Below, piece by piece: positions 21,204-30,787 of a stretch of DNA of 48,352 nucleotides; within the stretch, counting starts at the first letter, position 1; every line of letters begins with the position of its first letter. The DNA is taken from NCBI GenBank assembly GCA_001931905.2, contig MSJI02000463.1:1-48352 (forward strand), read 5' to 3'. This stretch comes from Cladosporium sp. IMV 00045. Taxonomy: Eukaryota > Ascomycota > Dothideomycetes > Cladosporiales > Cladosporiaceae. The notes beneath the pieces are model-generated. The model was not told the origin of the DNA. It saw only the letters and a program-made list of their open reading frames with translations, and searched no databases. Both the position numbers and the translations under genes were made by a program.

Positions 21204-23428
21204 TTAGAGAGTTTGCTCCAGAGCAAGCACCTGCCAAATAAGTCAGTAAAGGAACATTCCAATCATTACAAAATCAACAATGGCAACTCACAATGGCGGT
21301 GCGGGTAGGGATGTAAACCTGCACGAAATTCTTCCTGTCATTCCACGCGAAATCGGTGGTGAAGAAGCGCTGGTCGTCCTTAATCCTGCCGAGGCCGCCG
21401 AACTGCGGCGAGTCGGTGTTGAGGACGATGCGGTAAGTGCCCGCCTCCTCGACGCCGACGCGGTAGTCGGTGAAGCTGCTGCTGGGGTGGAAGTTGAAGA
21501 TCCAGAGCAGGCCCGCGCGCTCGAAGGCGATGACCTTGTCGCCGTCGTGCTTGAGCGAGACGTACGCCTGCGGGCTGTGCAGCCAGCCGTACTTCTCCTC
21601 CGTCCACTGCATCTTGCTGTCGAACTCGTTCAGGAACTTGTACCGCAGCAGGTCGTCGTCGGGGAGGTTGAACTGGCGTCGCGCGTAGTGGAAGGAGTTG
21701 TTGTTGCCGGCGCGTGGGAAGTCGAGCCATTCCGGGTGTCCGAACTCGTTGCCGAGGAAGTTGAGGTAGCCTTCGCCGCCGAGGCCGTGGGTGATCAAAC
21801 GGATCATCTTGTGCAGGGCCATACCGCGCTCGATGACGGGGGTGAATGCGCTGAGGGTGGACATGTTGGTGTACATTTCGGCATCGCACAGCCAGAAGAG
21901 AAGGGTCTTGTCACCGACGAGCGCTTGGTCGTGAGACTCGGCGTATGCGATGGTCTTCTCGCCGTGGCGCCTGTTGGTCAGAGTGAACACGAGGTTGCCC
22001 ATGTCCCAGTCAATATCCTGCTTTTCCTTCAACCACTTGATGTACAGGTCCGGAATTGCCATTGCTAGCCTGTAGTCGAATCCTATTCCACCCAGGCTGA
22101 GCTTGATGCACAATGCAGGCATGCCGCTGACGTCCTCGGCAATTGTGATGCAGTCAGGGTAGAGGTTGTGCAGCATCTCATTTGCAAGCATGAGGTACAC
22201 AACTCCCTCCTCGTCCACATTAGGGCCGAAGTATTCGTGGTAACCGCCGCTGAAGCCAGTGCCGATGCCGTGGTGGTTGTAAAGCATGGAGGTCACACCA
22301 TCAAAGCGGAAACCGTCGAAGCGGTATTCCTCCATCCAGAAGCGAAGGTTGGAGAGCAAGAATCGCAGAACTTCGTGGTGACCGTAGTTAAACAGTCTGC
22401 TGTCCCAGAGCTCGTGGCGACCCTTGGCGCCCTCGTGGAAGTAGAGGTGGTCGGAGTTGTCGAACATGTTCAGCCCGTCAAGGACATTCTTCGATGCGTG
22501 AGAGTGAACCATGTCGAGCAAGACAGTGATACCCATGCCGTGCGCAGTATCAATCAGCTCCTTGAGCTCGTCAGGCGTGCCGTACCGGCTGCTGGCAGCA
22601 AAGAAGCTGTTGATCTGGTAGCCGAAAGAGGCGTAGTATGCATGCTCCATGATGGCCATGAGCTGGATGACATTGTAGCCAAGGTGCTTGATACGAGGGA
22701 GCACATTCTGCGTGAACTCCTTGTACGTCGCAACCTTTGGTTCCGGGCTGGCAATGCCAACGTGCGCCTCGTAGATCCTGGCACTTTGAGGCTTTGGCGG
22801 GCGTGGGTTCTTCCACTGGTATTGTGTGGGAGGGTTCCAGAAACGGGCGTCGTAGACAGGGCTCACGTTCAGGTCCTGGGTCACCCTCTTGATCCAAGCT
22901 GGAAGCCTCTCTGCTCTGGCATGGTCGTTGGGAACAACCATGCTGATCTTGAGTTTGCTGTCGTGCTCAATCGCCGGCTTACCGTCAACAGGCGGGAGGA
23001 CAATCTCGAAAACACCGTAGTCATCTTTCTTCATCTCATGGCTATCCCGGTTCCAGCCGTTGAAGTCGCCGATGAGGTATGCGCGGAGAGCATTGGAAGC
23101 CCACTCTCTGTATGTGATTGTGTTGTCGGGAGCGACGGTGAAGCCAAATCGCTCATATCCGCGTGAGAACTTCTCCAGGCCACCCTCGTGGGCATCCAGC
23201 TTCTTGATCCATTCCTGAGCTTTTGAGTAGCGAGAGCGAAGGGCGCCGGAGAAAGGCTCGAGCCAAGGGTCGAGACGGACAACGCCTGGGAGAGGGAGTG
23301 TCAGTAGGGTAGTGCGAGTGTTGGCGATATCGTCGGAGATTGAACTTACCAGTGCCATCGTTGGGCACCTGGTCGTTGGCTGGGGCACTCTGCACGCTGT
23401 TCTCCGAGGTCTGGTTTAGCGGGTCCAT
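21204..23428 (-). CDS. GLC3: 1,4-alpha-glucan branching enzyme
   Basis: Makes the alpha-1,6 branches of glycogen by cutting an alpha-1,4 chain and transferring it; cytosolic. Three exons: 23428-23350, 23285-21292, 21230-21204. Intron 1 is 64 nt (GTAAGT...CCCAG), intron 2 is 61 nt (GTGAGT, branch CTGAC, GGCAG). The product has 699 residues, as in yeast and human enzymes. A CBM48-like N-terminal domain ([19 protein letters not shown]) is followed by the GH13 barrel. Its catalytic motifs are complete: DMVHSH from D284, [10 protein letters not shown] with nucleophile D355, TIAEDVSG with acid/base E410 and AESHD with D479. The last exon adds only eight residues (VLALEQTL) after YIPTRTAI; reading through the intron would give a different, shorter tail. 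The start ATG is in a strong context (CCACCATGG). It is divergent from the ClpX gene. Confidence 0.96.
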
Positions 23429-24593
23429 GGTGGGTGGTGTTCTGGTGTTGTGAGTGGTGTTGTGTGGTGTGATGGATCAATGTCGTCAGACCAAGGCAAG
23501 AAGGCAGTCGCTCAAATTAAAATACAGAAGCAGTGAGGTAGCTTGGGGAGAGGTTCTGGAGGTGGAAGTGGAGGTGGAGTTTGAAGTGGAGGAGGAGAAG
23601 ACGAGGGTAGTGGAGAAGAAGGCAAGGCAGGGTGAGGTAACTTATTTATATGATAAGAGAGGGGAGGAGTAGGGACCTACACGACCTCTTGTATGAAGGT
23701 CAGGACAAGGTAGAGGCGAGGCAAGGTGAGAGGCAATTGGCAATGCCCCGCTAAACACAGGCAGGCCTCTGCACACGAAAGGCTGGGCCGTCGATTGCTT
23801 GCGAGCTAAAGGTGATAAAAGGCTAAGGGCCAGAAACGATGAGCTGCAGGAGCGCGTGTGCGTGTGTAGGCACAGACCTGGGCTCTCGCCCTCATCGGGA
23901 ATGGCAGTCGCATGCAGACTGACGAGGAGAACAGATGGTGGTGGTGTCTCTTGTTTTTGTCGGGCGACTCCAGACTGGCACCAGCTCAACACCCGCCAAC
24001 TTTTGCCCCAGGCCCACTACTGCGCTCGGGTTGGTGTGTGCGAACAGCCCGCGCTACTGCCACCAACCGCCCCAGAAGCGCCTCAGCAGTCTCACTCCGC
24101 CCATGTTTGCTGTAATCATCGTGTTACTGGGAGATGTTCGACGGGGTTGTCGGAAGTGGTGGTGGTGGGTGAGGCGTCTTCGTCTTCTTCTCGGGACATA
24201 CACAAGCAACATCATGTCCATTGCTACATTTCTTCACCCCTCACCCCGAGACTCACAAATCAACACACGACCAACTCCCTCTCAACTTAATCTCAATCTA
24301 ATCGGACCTTTCCCCAAACGCAAAGTGGAGGAGGGGCGGGGTGTCAACAGCATGTTCGGCCAAAGCTCCTTGCTTGTCCCTCCCGCTCCATGATGATGTG
24401 ACGTTTGCCGACAGCGACACCGGAGATACTAGACTGCCAGTCCTCGACCTGATAGCTATACACACTCTCATCACATGAAGGCACTGCTGCTAATATAGTC
24501 ACATCATCAATTCATGATTGCATTTTACTTGGTCCAAACCCTTTGAGTTATTTCACTCACACCTCCATTCTCACATATGCCCTCTCTCCCACC
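23429..24593. promoter_or_regulatory. Divergent promoter region GLC3 / ClpX gene
   Basis: 1,165 bases between two genes transcribed apart. On the plus strand 23560-23640 is almost all purine (GGAGGTGGA-like units); read in the direction of the branching-enzyme gene this is a pyrimidine tract, common just upstream of transcription starts in filamentous fungi. An apparent long frame at 23799-24290 has no recognisable protein character. I can name no factor-binding site with confidence. Confidence 0.45.
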
Positions 24594-26480
24594 ATGCCCA
24601 CCTTAACCGCCACCGTCTCACCCCAGGCCCGACATTCCTACATCACCATTTCATACATCCTCCGAAGACATTTGACCACTTCTACCCCCCGGCGAGACAC
24701 CTATCATCGATCAGACTTCACCAATCAACCATACACCGGCATCTACGAAGCTGGCGGGCCAACCGAAGGGCCTCTTCGCGATGCGAGCAACATCGGTGCT
24801 CCACGAATCACTCCAACAATCCTAAAGCAACACCTCGATCAATTCGTCGTCGGCCAAGAGCGCGCGAAGAAAACGCTCGCCACTGCAGTATACAATCATT
24901 ACCAGCGCATACAAGAACTACAACGTCGCGACGAAGAAGAGGAGGAGTTGGCGGCGCAAGAAGAGCGACGGCGCTTGAGGCATAGACACACCACCCATCC
25001 TGTCGAAGGTAAAGAGGGCGAGCTCAAACGAGGCATTGCTGTGCCCTCGCTGACGAAAGACTGGGAAGATGAATTCCCTGGGCAGCAGAGGACGGTCGAG
25101 CTGAATTCATGGCCGCCCGCAGACCCACGTCTGTCGAATCAGCCAGAGCACGATGAACTTGACCCTTCACCGCTGCTCGACCAGAGTCCGCTCACGATCG
25201 ACAAGAGTAACATTTTGTTGCTGGGTCCTTCCGGCGTGGGAAAGACCTTGATGGTGAAGACGCTTGCGCGAAGCCTCCAGGTGCCCTTTTCCATCTCCGA
25301 TTGCACACCTTTCACACAAGCTGGATACATTGGTGAGGACGCCGATGTCTGCGTACAAAGATTGCTGGCCGCGGCAAACTACGACGTCGCTAAAGCTGAG
25401 CGTGGAATCATCTGCCTTGACGAAATCGACAAGATCGCTACAGCCAAAGTAAGCCACGGCAAGGACGTGAGCGGCGAGGGTGTGCAGCAGTCATTGCTCA
25501 AGATCATCGAAGGCACTACGCTGCAAATCCAAGCCAAGCAAGAGCGTGGTAGTGGCTCTCCCAGCAGAGGTGGCACAAGCCAAGGGTACCCGACTAACAG
25601 CCCATTGTCCGGGAGCAATCTGGGCCAGCAAAACTCAGGAGGAAGCCAGAAGGGCGAGACCTACAATGTCAAGACGGATAACATTCTCTTCATTTGCGCC
25701 GGTGCCTTCAATGGTTTGCACAAGATGGTGCTCGACCGCATCAGCAAGGGCAGCATAGGATTCGGCGCCACTGTCCGCGCATCACCAGGCTCGTCATCCG
25801 ACTCAACCGCGCACGAAACCCTGCTCGAAGGCGAAGACGAGCTATTCGAGCAACACCTCCCATACTTCGCTCCATCCTCGCAAGACGCCACCCCCGCCAA
25901 GCGAGTCTACAACACCCTCGACCTCGTCGAACCGCAAGACCTACAAAAATACGGCCTCATCCCCGAGCTAGTCGGGCGCATCCCCCTCTCCTGCGCCCTC
26001 AGCAGCCTCGACGTAGCCGCCCTCGTCAAAGTCCTCACCGAGCCACGCAACAGCCTCCTCAAGCAATACGAGCAACTCTTCCACCTCTCCTCGATCGAGC
26101 TGCGCTTCACCTCCGCCGCTCTGCACTCCATCGCCACTACCGCCTCGAAAATGGGCACGGGCGCGCGAGGCCTGCGCACGGTGATGGAACGCCTGCTCGC
26201 CGACGCCATGTTCGAGACGCCCGGCTCGAGCGTCAAGTTCGTCCTTATCACCGGCGACGTGGCGGATAAGAAGGCCGCTGCCGTGTACTTCCGCCGCGGG
26301 CAGCAGGGGAAATTCCAGGCTGCCATTGCTGCCGAAGAGGAGGCTTGGGAGGAGCGCAGGAAGTTGGAGGAGGCGAGCGGCGAGAGTGAGATGGAGAAGA
26401 GGGCGAGGAATAATTCAAGAGGGGGCGCGGCGAGGACTTTTGAGGAGTACCGTGAGAAGGCTACGGCGGCGGGATTCTAG
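24594..26480 (+). CDS. MCX1: Mitochondrial ClpX-type AAA+ unfoldase
   Basis: ATP-driven protein unfoldase of the mitochondrial matrix; fungal relatives (Mcx1) activate ALA synthase in haem synthesis and often work without ClpP. Single exon, 628 residues from the ATG at 24594 (context CCACCATGC); the frame runs further upstream only from a TTG. The first 40 residues are rich in R, S and T and lack acidic residues ([20 protein letters not shown]), as expected of a mitochondrial targeting peptide. The bacterial zinc-binding N-domain is absent. Then come the family motif [16 protein letters not shown], Walker A GPSGVGKT at 211-218, Walker B ICLDEID with D276-E277, arginine-finger region ELVGRIP and sensor 2 GARGLRT. 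A low-complexity S/G/Q-rich insert of about 45 residues follows Walker B (from about residue 310), and a charged insert sits near residue 90. Confidence 0.93.
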   Translation: MPTLTATVSPQARHSYITISYILRRHLTTSTPRRDTYHRSDFTNQPYTGIYEAGGPTEGPLRDASNIGAPRITPTILKQHLDQFVVGQERAKKTLATAVYNHYQRIQELQRRDEEEEELAAQEERRRLRHRHTTHPVEGKEGELKRGIAVPSLTKDWEDEFPGQQRTVELNSWPPADPRLSNQPEHDELDPSPLLDQSPLTIDKSNILLLGPSGVGKTLMVKTLARSLQVPFSISDCTPFTQAGYIGEDADVCVQRLLAAANYDVAKAERGIICLDEIDKIATAKVSHGKDVSGEGVQQSLLKIIEGTTLQIQAKQERGSGSPSRGGTSQGYPTNSPLSGSNLGQQNSGGSQKGETYNVKTDNILFICAGAFNGLHKMVLDRISKGSIGFGATVRASPGSSSDSTAHETLLEGEDELFEQHLPYFAPSSQDATPAKRVYNTLDLVEPQDLQKYGLIPELVGRIPLSCALSSLDVAALVKVLTEPRNSLLKQYEQLFHLSSIELRFTSAALHSIATTASKMGTGARGLRTVMERLLADAMFETPGSSVKFVLITGDVADKKAAAVYFRRGQQGKFQAAIAAEEEAWEERRKLEEASGESEMEKRARNNSRGGAARTFEEYREKATAAGF

Positions 26481-27119
26481 AACTGCGAGTCAAGGCTACG
26501 GTTTCGAGATCATCGAAGCGTTGAAAGCTTTTGCCGCAGATGCAGCATTTGACACAGGCTGGAGCGGCCAACATGGGCATCAACGATGGAGTCAAGAAGC
26601 CGCGCAAGGAAAAGTCTCCCTCTCAAAGCAGGTTGGAGGAGTATTGAAAGCGCCCGCTCAACTCCTTGATGGTCTGAAACCACGGATCGAACAAAACGTG
26701 CTCAATCTACTTACCTGGAATGTCGAGTAGAGTCAAAGATCTTGACTGTCTTTGAGGAGGCCGACCTTGCCTGGGCCAAAGCCGTTCATCCGGACTGCGC
26801 AAGTTCGAAACGAAGCCTGGCCATACCGGAAGTACGAGCAAGGAAGGCACGACCAACCACTCCTTCCAACCCAGCCAGGCATTGTAAGTGAACAAATCTT
26901 ACAACCTCACAACTACAACCACCACCTCACCAATAACCACACAACCCACCAACCGCCCAGGCCAACTCTCGGCCCACTCTCGGCCCACCTCCCTCACCAT
27001 CAGCGGGACCCGTCCAGACATCAGGACCCACCCCAAAAAAATCCGAAAAAATCCCCAGCAACCCTGTCCACTCGTCTTCACCCACCCCACCGCCTTCCAA
27101 TACCATCAACACATCCCTT
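26481..27119. other. Spacer between ClpX and tRNA-Lys, unresolved
   Basis: 639 bases. A short plus-strand frame starts at the ATG near 26572 (MGINDGVKKPRKEKSPSQSR) and could splice at AGCAG/GTTGGA into a downstream frame (RPTLPGPKPFIRT...), which itself ends at a good donor (ATT/GTAAGT, about 26885). This might be a small lysine-rich gene, but I cannot support it with a family. From about 26910 the plus strand is C/A-rich and leads into the tRNA. Confidence 0.3.
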
Positions 27120-27214
27120 GCCGGGGTAGCTCAATCGGTAGAGCGTGTGGCTCTTATACAACAGCAAAAGAGAGATCAACCTCAAGGTCGTGGGTTCGAG
27201 CCCCACCTTCGGCT
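27120..27214 (+). tRNA. tRNA-Lys (CUU anticodon) with a 22-nt intron
   Basis: The acceptor stem pairs 27120-27126 (GCCGGGG) with 27207-27213 (CTTCGGC), with two G-U pairs, and T27214 is the discriminator base. The D arm has GCTC/GAGC; the T arm has GTGGG (27190-27194), loop TTCGAGC and CCCAC (27202-27206). The anticodon loop is C-T-CTT-A, with the anticodon at 27153-27155. The intron is 27157-27178, at the standard position after base 37; its AAGAG can pair with the anticodon CTCTT, as in eukaryotic pre-tRNAs. The anticodon stem TGTGG/CCTCA has a T-T mismatch in the middle. A and B boxes for RNA polymerase III lie in the D and T arms. Confidence 0.9.
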
Positions 27215-27249
27215 ATTCCTATATCAAAGCCCTGCCAGGGCAGCTGTAC

Positions 27250-27254
27250 TTTTT
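27250..27254 (+). terminator. RNA polymerase III terminator
   Basis: A run of five T, 36 bases after the tRNA-Lys 3' end, followed by a second run of six T at 27266-27271. Runs of four or more T terminate polymerase III, so the first is the likely stop. Confidence 0.6.
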
Positions 27255-27271
27255 CTTCTTTCTTCTTTTTT

Positions 27272-27307
27272 GGGGGAAAGGAGGGGAGGGGAGGGGAGGG
27301 GAGAGGG
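27272..27307 (+). repeat. G-run repeat, possible G-quadruplex
   Basis: Within 27283-27301 there are four runs of GGGG separated by single A, with further G runs at 27272-27276 and 27305-27307. This fits the simplest G-quadruplex pattern (four runs, one-base loops). It lies directly after the T runs that should end the tRNA transcript. Confidence 0.7.
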
Positions 27308-27985
27308 CAGGCTGTGGGGAGGAGGGTTTGGGATTGCTCGAAGTATTCGCCTTGTTCTTGGAGTGGGAGACTTGTTTTTTTTTTTTTTGGAAAGTAACTC
27401 GGGCATTGATTTTTGGTCGAGGCAAGGGACAGGTGTTGTGGTGGATTTTTCGGCTGTTTGATCGGACATGTTACGTCGTTTTTGGTGCATGTGGAAGATG
27501 GGGGGTTTGACGCTGTTGTGTGTTGCCTCCCCTCTACTACTTACTACGTATGAGCATGGAAGAAGCACTTGATGTGGAATTATCATGGCTTCTTTGCTCG
27601 AGTCCTGGGTGGGATTTTTCTTTCTCACGCCCCGAATGTGCAGACTTTCAAGGGGGGTCTCTTGACTGCCGTCCAATGGTCTTTGTCCGGCTGGATCCGA
27701 TGCATGGGGATGATGTTGCGTGGCTATGTATTCGTCAATGTTTTTGTTCCCTTTTGCATTTGCCTCGCAGTTGGTCGTTGATGTACGTGATAGTATGAAT
27801 ATACCGAAAACCACTCAGGGGGTTCTAGAAGTCTTCGGGGCGAAACAATGAAACTCGTATCAGATTTCTTTCTCATGCTACTCGTCGATCCTTTTCTTCG
27901 CATTCATCATCCCTAGAGCAGTACAGTGTTGGAAAATCAACACTCGGGGTCCGGTCGTTCAGTAATCCAAATCCTCCATGCCCGA
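27308..27985. other. Spacer after tRNA-Lys
   Basis: About 680 bases between the tRNA and the 3' end of the WW-domain gene (minus). It contains a run of 13 T starting at 27376. The frames of 70-100 codons seen on both strands overlap each other and have no family character. Confidence 0.5.
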
Positions 27986-29176
27986 TTACTCTCCACCGCC
28001 ATCATCGCCACCAGCGTCCATTCCATCATCATATCTGCAAATCACACGAGTCAGCATTTCCAATCCGATTCAATCGCAATCATCATCCTTGTGCGACAAA
28101 ATCGCAAGTCAAAAAACTCACCCATCCTCATAAGCATCCTGCTCATCGCCACTATTAGCCATCATGCCCCCCATCATCATACCACCCATCATACCCGCCC
28201 CGAGACCCAGCGCCGCACCACCACCTGCTCCCAACCCGCCTCCCTGTCTCCTAGGCGGCTGCCCGTACATGCCCTGCTGCGGGTATCCGCCGTACATCGG
28301 CCCTCCGCCCATGGGAGGTCCGTAGCCGCCTCCGTAGCCTTGCGGCGGATACCCGCCGTAGCCGTGCGGTGGCCCGTAGCCTCCTTGCTGTGGGTATCCT
28401 CCGCCTCCGTAGCCTTGCGGCGGATAGCCTCCGCCTCCGTAATGTTGTTGGGGAGGCCGCTGGCCGCTGCTGCTGCCGCCGAATTTGGAGGAGAGTTTGG
28501 AGAAGAGGCCGCGTTTTTCTTCGCGTGGGGGGAGTTGGGATGGTGCGCCGCCGTAGGGGCTCGGATTGCCTGTTGCGCCGGGAGGGCCGCCGCCTCCGTA
28601 GTAGCTGTCGGATGCGCCGCGGGAGCTGGACGCGCCGTGTTGTTGCTGGAGTTGCTCCTGCTGCAGTCTTCGCGCCATGGCTTCGTCGCTTTCTACGCTG
28701 GGGCCGGGGCCCGGGGCGGGGCTGCCGCCATAGGGGTTGTTGCTGGCGAAGGAGGAGGCGCTCTTCTCCGGGTAGGACGTGGGTTTGGAGCCGTGGTCGA
28801 TGTAGGCGGGGGGAGCGCTTTCGGGGGGTGGCACTGGATGGCTTTCCTGAGGGTAGGCGGGCTCGGTGGGCTTTTCCCACGTCGTCTCTTTCGTTACCGT
28901 GTTGGCGTAGAACCACGCTTGGTATTGCTCGTTCCAGATCGCTTTCCAGCCTGCGGGGAGCTGGGGTGGTGGTGGGCCCTGGGGAGGTGCAAGTGCATGG
29001 TTAGCTTTGTTGTTGCTGGTGTTGGTGATGCTCGTTGGCTGCTACTGCGGCTCTGTGGGTTCTTGGTTGTGTGCTGTGCGCGATGCGCTGTAGCGGTGTG
29101 GTTACACGTGTCTCTTGTTGTTTGTGTAGACCGGGATCCGGGTAAGGCTTACTGCTGGCGGCGCGAAATCGGCCAT
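27986..29176 (-). CDS. WW-domain protein, yeast Wwm1-like
   Basis: WW domains bind proline-rich peptides; yeast Wwm1, of similar build, binds the metacaspase Mca1. Three exons: 29176-29153, 28978-28122, 28034-27986. Intron 1 is 174 nt (GTAAGC...CCCAG), intron 2 is 87 nt (GTGAGT...TGCAG). The protein has 309 residues. The start gives MADFAPPAGPPPPQLP, then one WW domain at about residues 16-46 with both signature tryptophans and the aromatic pair (GWKAIWNEQYQAWFYAN, TTWEKP). The middle has a short coiled segment (EAMARRLQQEQLQQQ), then a long G/Y/P/Q-rich tail with GGYPPQGYGGG-like repeats and a GMMGGMMMGGMM stretch. It ends in an acidic D/G tail encoded by exon 3. The tail composition suggests a prion-like or condensate-forming region. 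The Wwm1 link is by architecture only. Confidence 0.82.
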
Positions 29177-30787
29177 GCTTGTACTAGTATATGCAGTACA
29201 GATGTTTTGAAGTTCTGTTGACTGTCAGGGATATGCGACAGCGACAAGTCGACTGGTGCCTTGATACGAGTGGCGAGGATCTCTCTCTTCTTGAAAACGT
29301 GGAGAAGACAACCGGCCTTGCCCGGTTATATACACATTCTTCTCGTGGTTTCGGCGCGCGCCTTCTAGTCGTGCCGTTAATCTCTTGGTGCTTTCGTCAT
29401 GATCGCTTGGTGGGGGCGCAGCCGTGCGAGTTCTGGGGCGGGGCAAAGCCAAGGATGGGAGAAGAGGCGAGTGGCAAAAGGTCGAGATTCTGGTTGCCTT
29501 GTCTCGTTGGCAGTCTCCTTGTCGAGATGGATTGACATTGATAACTCGATATGGCTGGTCTCATGTATTATTTCTCGATCGTTCGAGCATGCACGAGCAA
29601 GAGCGCAAGAAGCATATCAAGAAGGCTATAGTCGATAATGACTCGCTCTGCAGCTCTCTTTGGCCCAGCTTTCACACGCGGAGAAATAAGGCTTACCGTG
29701 GTTCAAGAAGAAGCATGCATGCATCTTCAGCCTTCTCTGCGGCGGCAGTGCGGCATGCAGACAATCGTAAACGATTATGCAGAATGGCAGTAGCAAGTTC
29801 GATCCCTGTTCCGCCCTATGCAACAGGAATGAGACGGCGTAGCGACGGGTGTTCGTGGTGAGGATATCATGAAGCATGAAGGTCTACCACATTCATGCTG
29901 CTGCGACTCGAGCTGATCTGAAAGCCTTACAATGTTCGCAGCAAATTGAGATAGCAAGGCCTATAGAAGGCTGTAGTCAGCTGCTCCCTGACGGCAGCTA
30001 TTGCACTCTTGTCGTGTTCGAGGATGTTGACTCCAGTAATCATTGACCGAGTGGTAGATTACCTACGCTTCAAAAAGGCACGTGGCCTCCAGGCATAATG
30101 CCGGATATTCCGGGCCCTTTGCATCTGCAACAAATGTCAACCACGTAGTCATTTTGTTGCTTTGATCGTCCAGTAGCTCACAATTCTTTTCCAACATCCT
30201 CCATCAAAAGCACTAGACAACAAGTCTGACTCTCAACGGCCGGATCGGACCGAACCCAAGGTTTTGGAGGCTGGACTTCTCACGTGTGTGTGGTCGCTGG
30301 GAAAGAAGCCACGGAAAGAGCAGCCACAGCGAGAGAGCGCTCGCGCTCGGGAACTTAGTGTGGATCCATCCGCCGCTTTGAGCTTCCCGACGCCTCCAAG
30401 TCGTCCCTCGTCGTCGTCGTGCTTGCGCGCGCGTTGCCCTGACGGACTTCGCGCGCATCTTGTCTCGCCAGCCCATACCACCGTATCCTTATTCGCACCT
30501 CATCCCACATATCGTATCCGGCAGCCTGCCGAGAGGCTTCTTGGGTGACCTCTCTTCGCTGCCACTTCGCTAACCACGCGCCATTTCAGCCCGGGGAGCG
30601 TTATGGAGAAGCCGCTGACAGCAAGAGCTATTCGTGTCCAGTCGAGCAATACTCCTGCGTAATTGCTCTCTCTACCCGCACTGCCCCTACCTGCCTCTTG
30701 TTCCAAGCATCGTAGTGAGTTTCACTCTTCCAGCGCCAGTCACTCGTCTGCAATGGCGCTCTATCAAATGACACCTCAACCGCCACA
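29177..30787. promoter_or_regulatory. Divergent promoter region WW-protein gene / PAN3
   Basis: 1.6 kb between divergent genes. Nothing in it reads as a protein: frames of 70-115 codons occur on both strands without family resemblance. The part next to PAN3 (30480-30787) is rich in C and T and probably transcribed as leader; a GTGAGT at about 30716 could be the donor of a 5' untranslated intron. Confidence 0.4.

Noticed and set aside
21280..23166. Two long plus-strand frames (262 and 332 codons) opposite the branching enzyme
   Set aside because: They are antisense shadows of a GC-rich, strongly biased gene; the minus strand carries all GH13 catalytic motifs.
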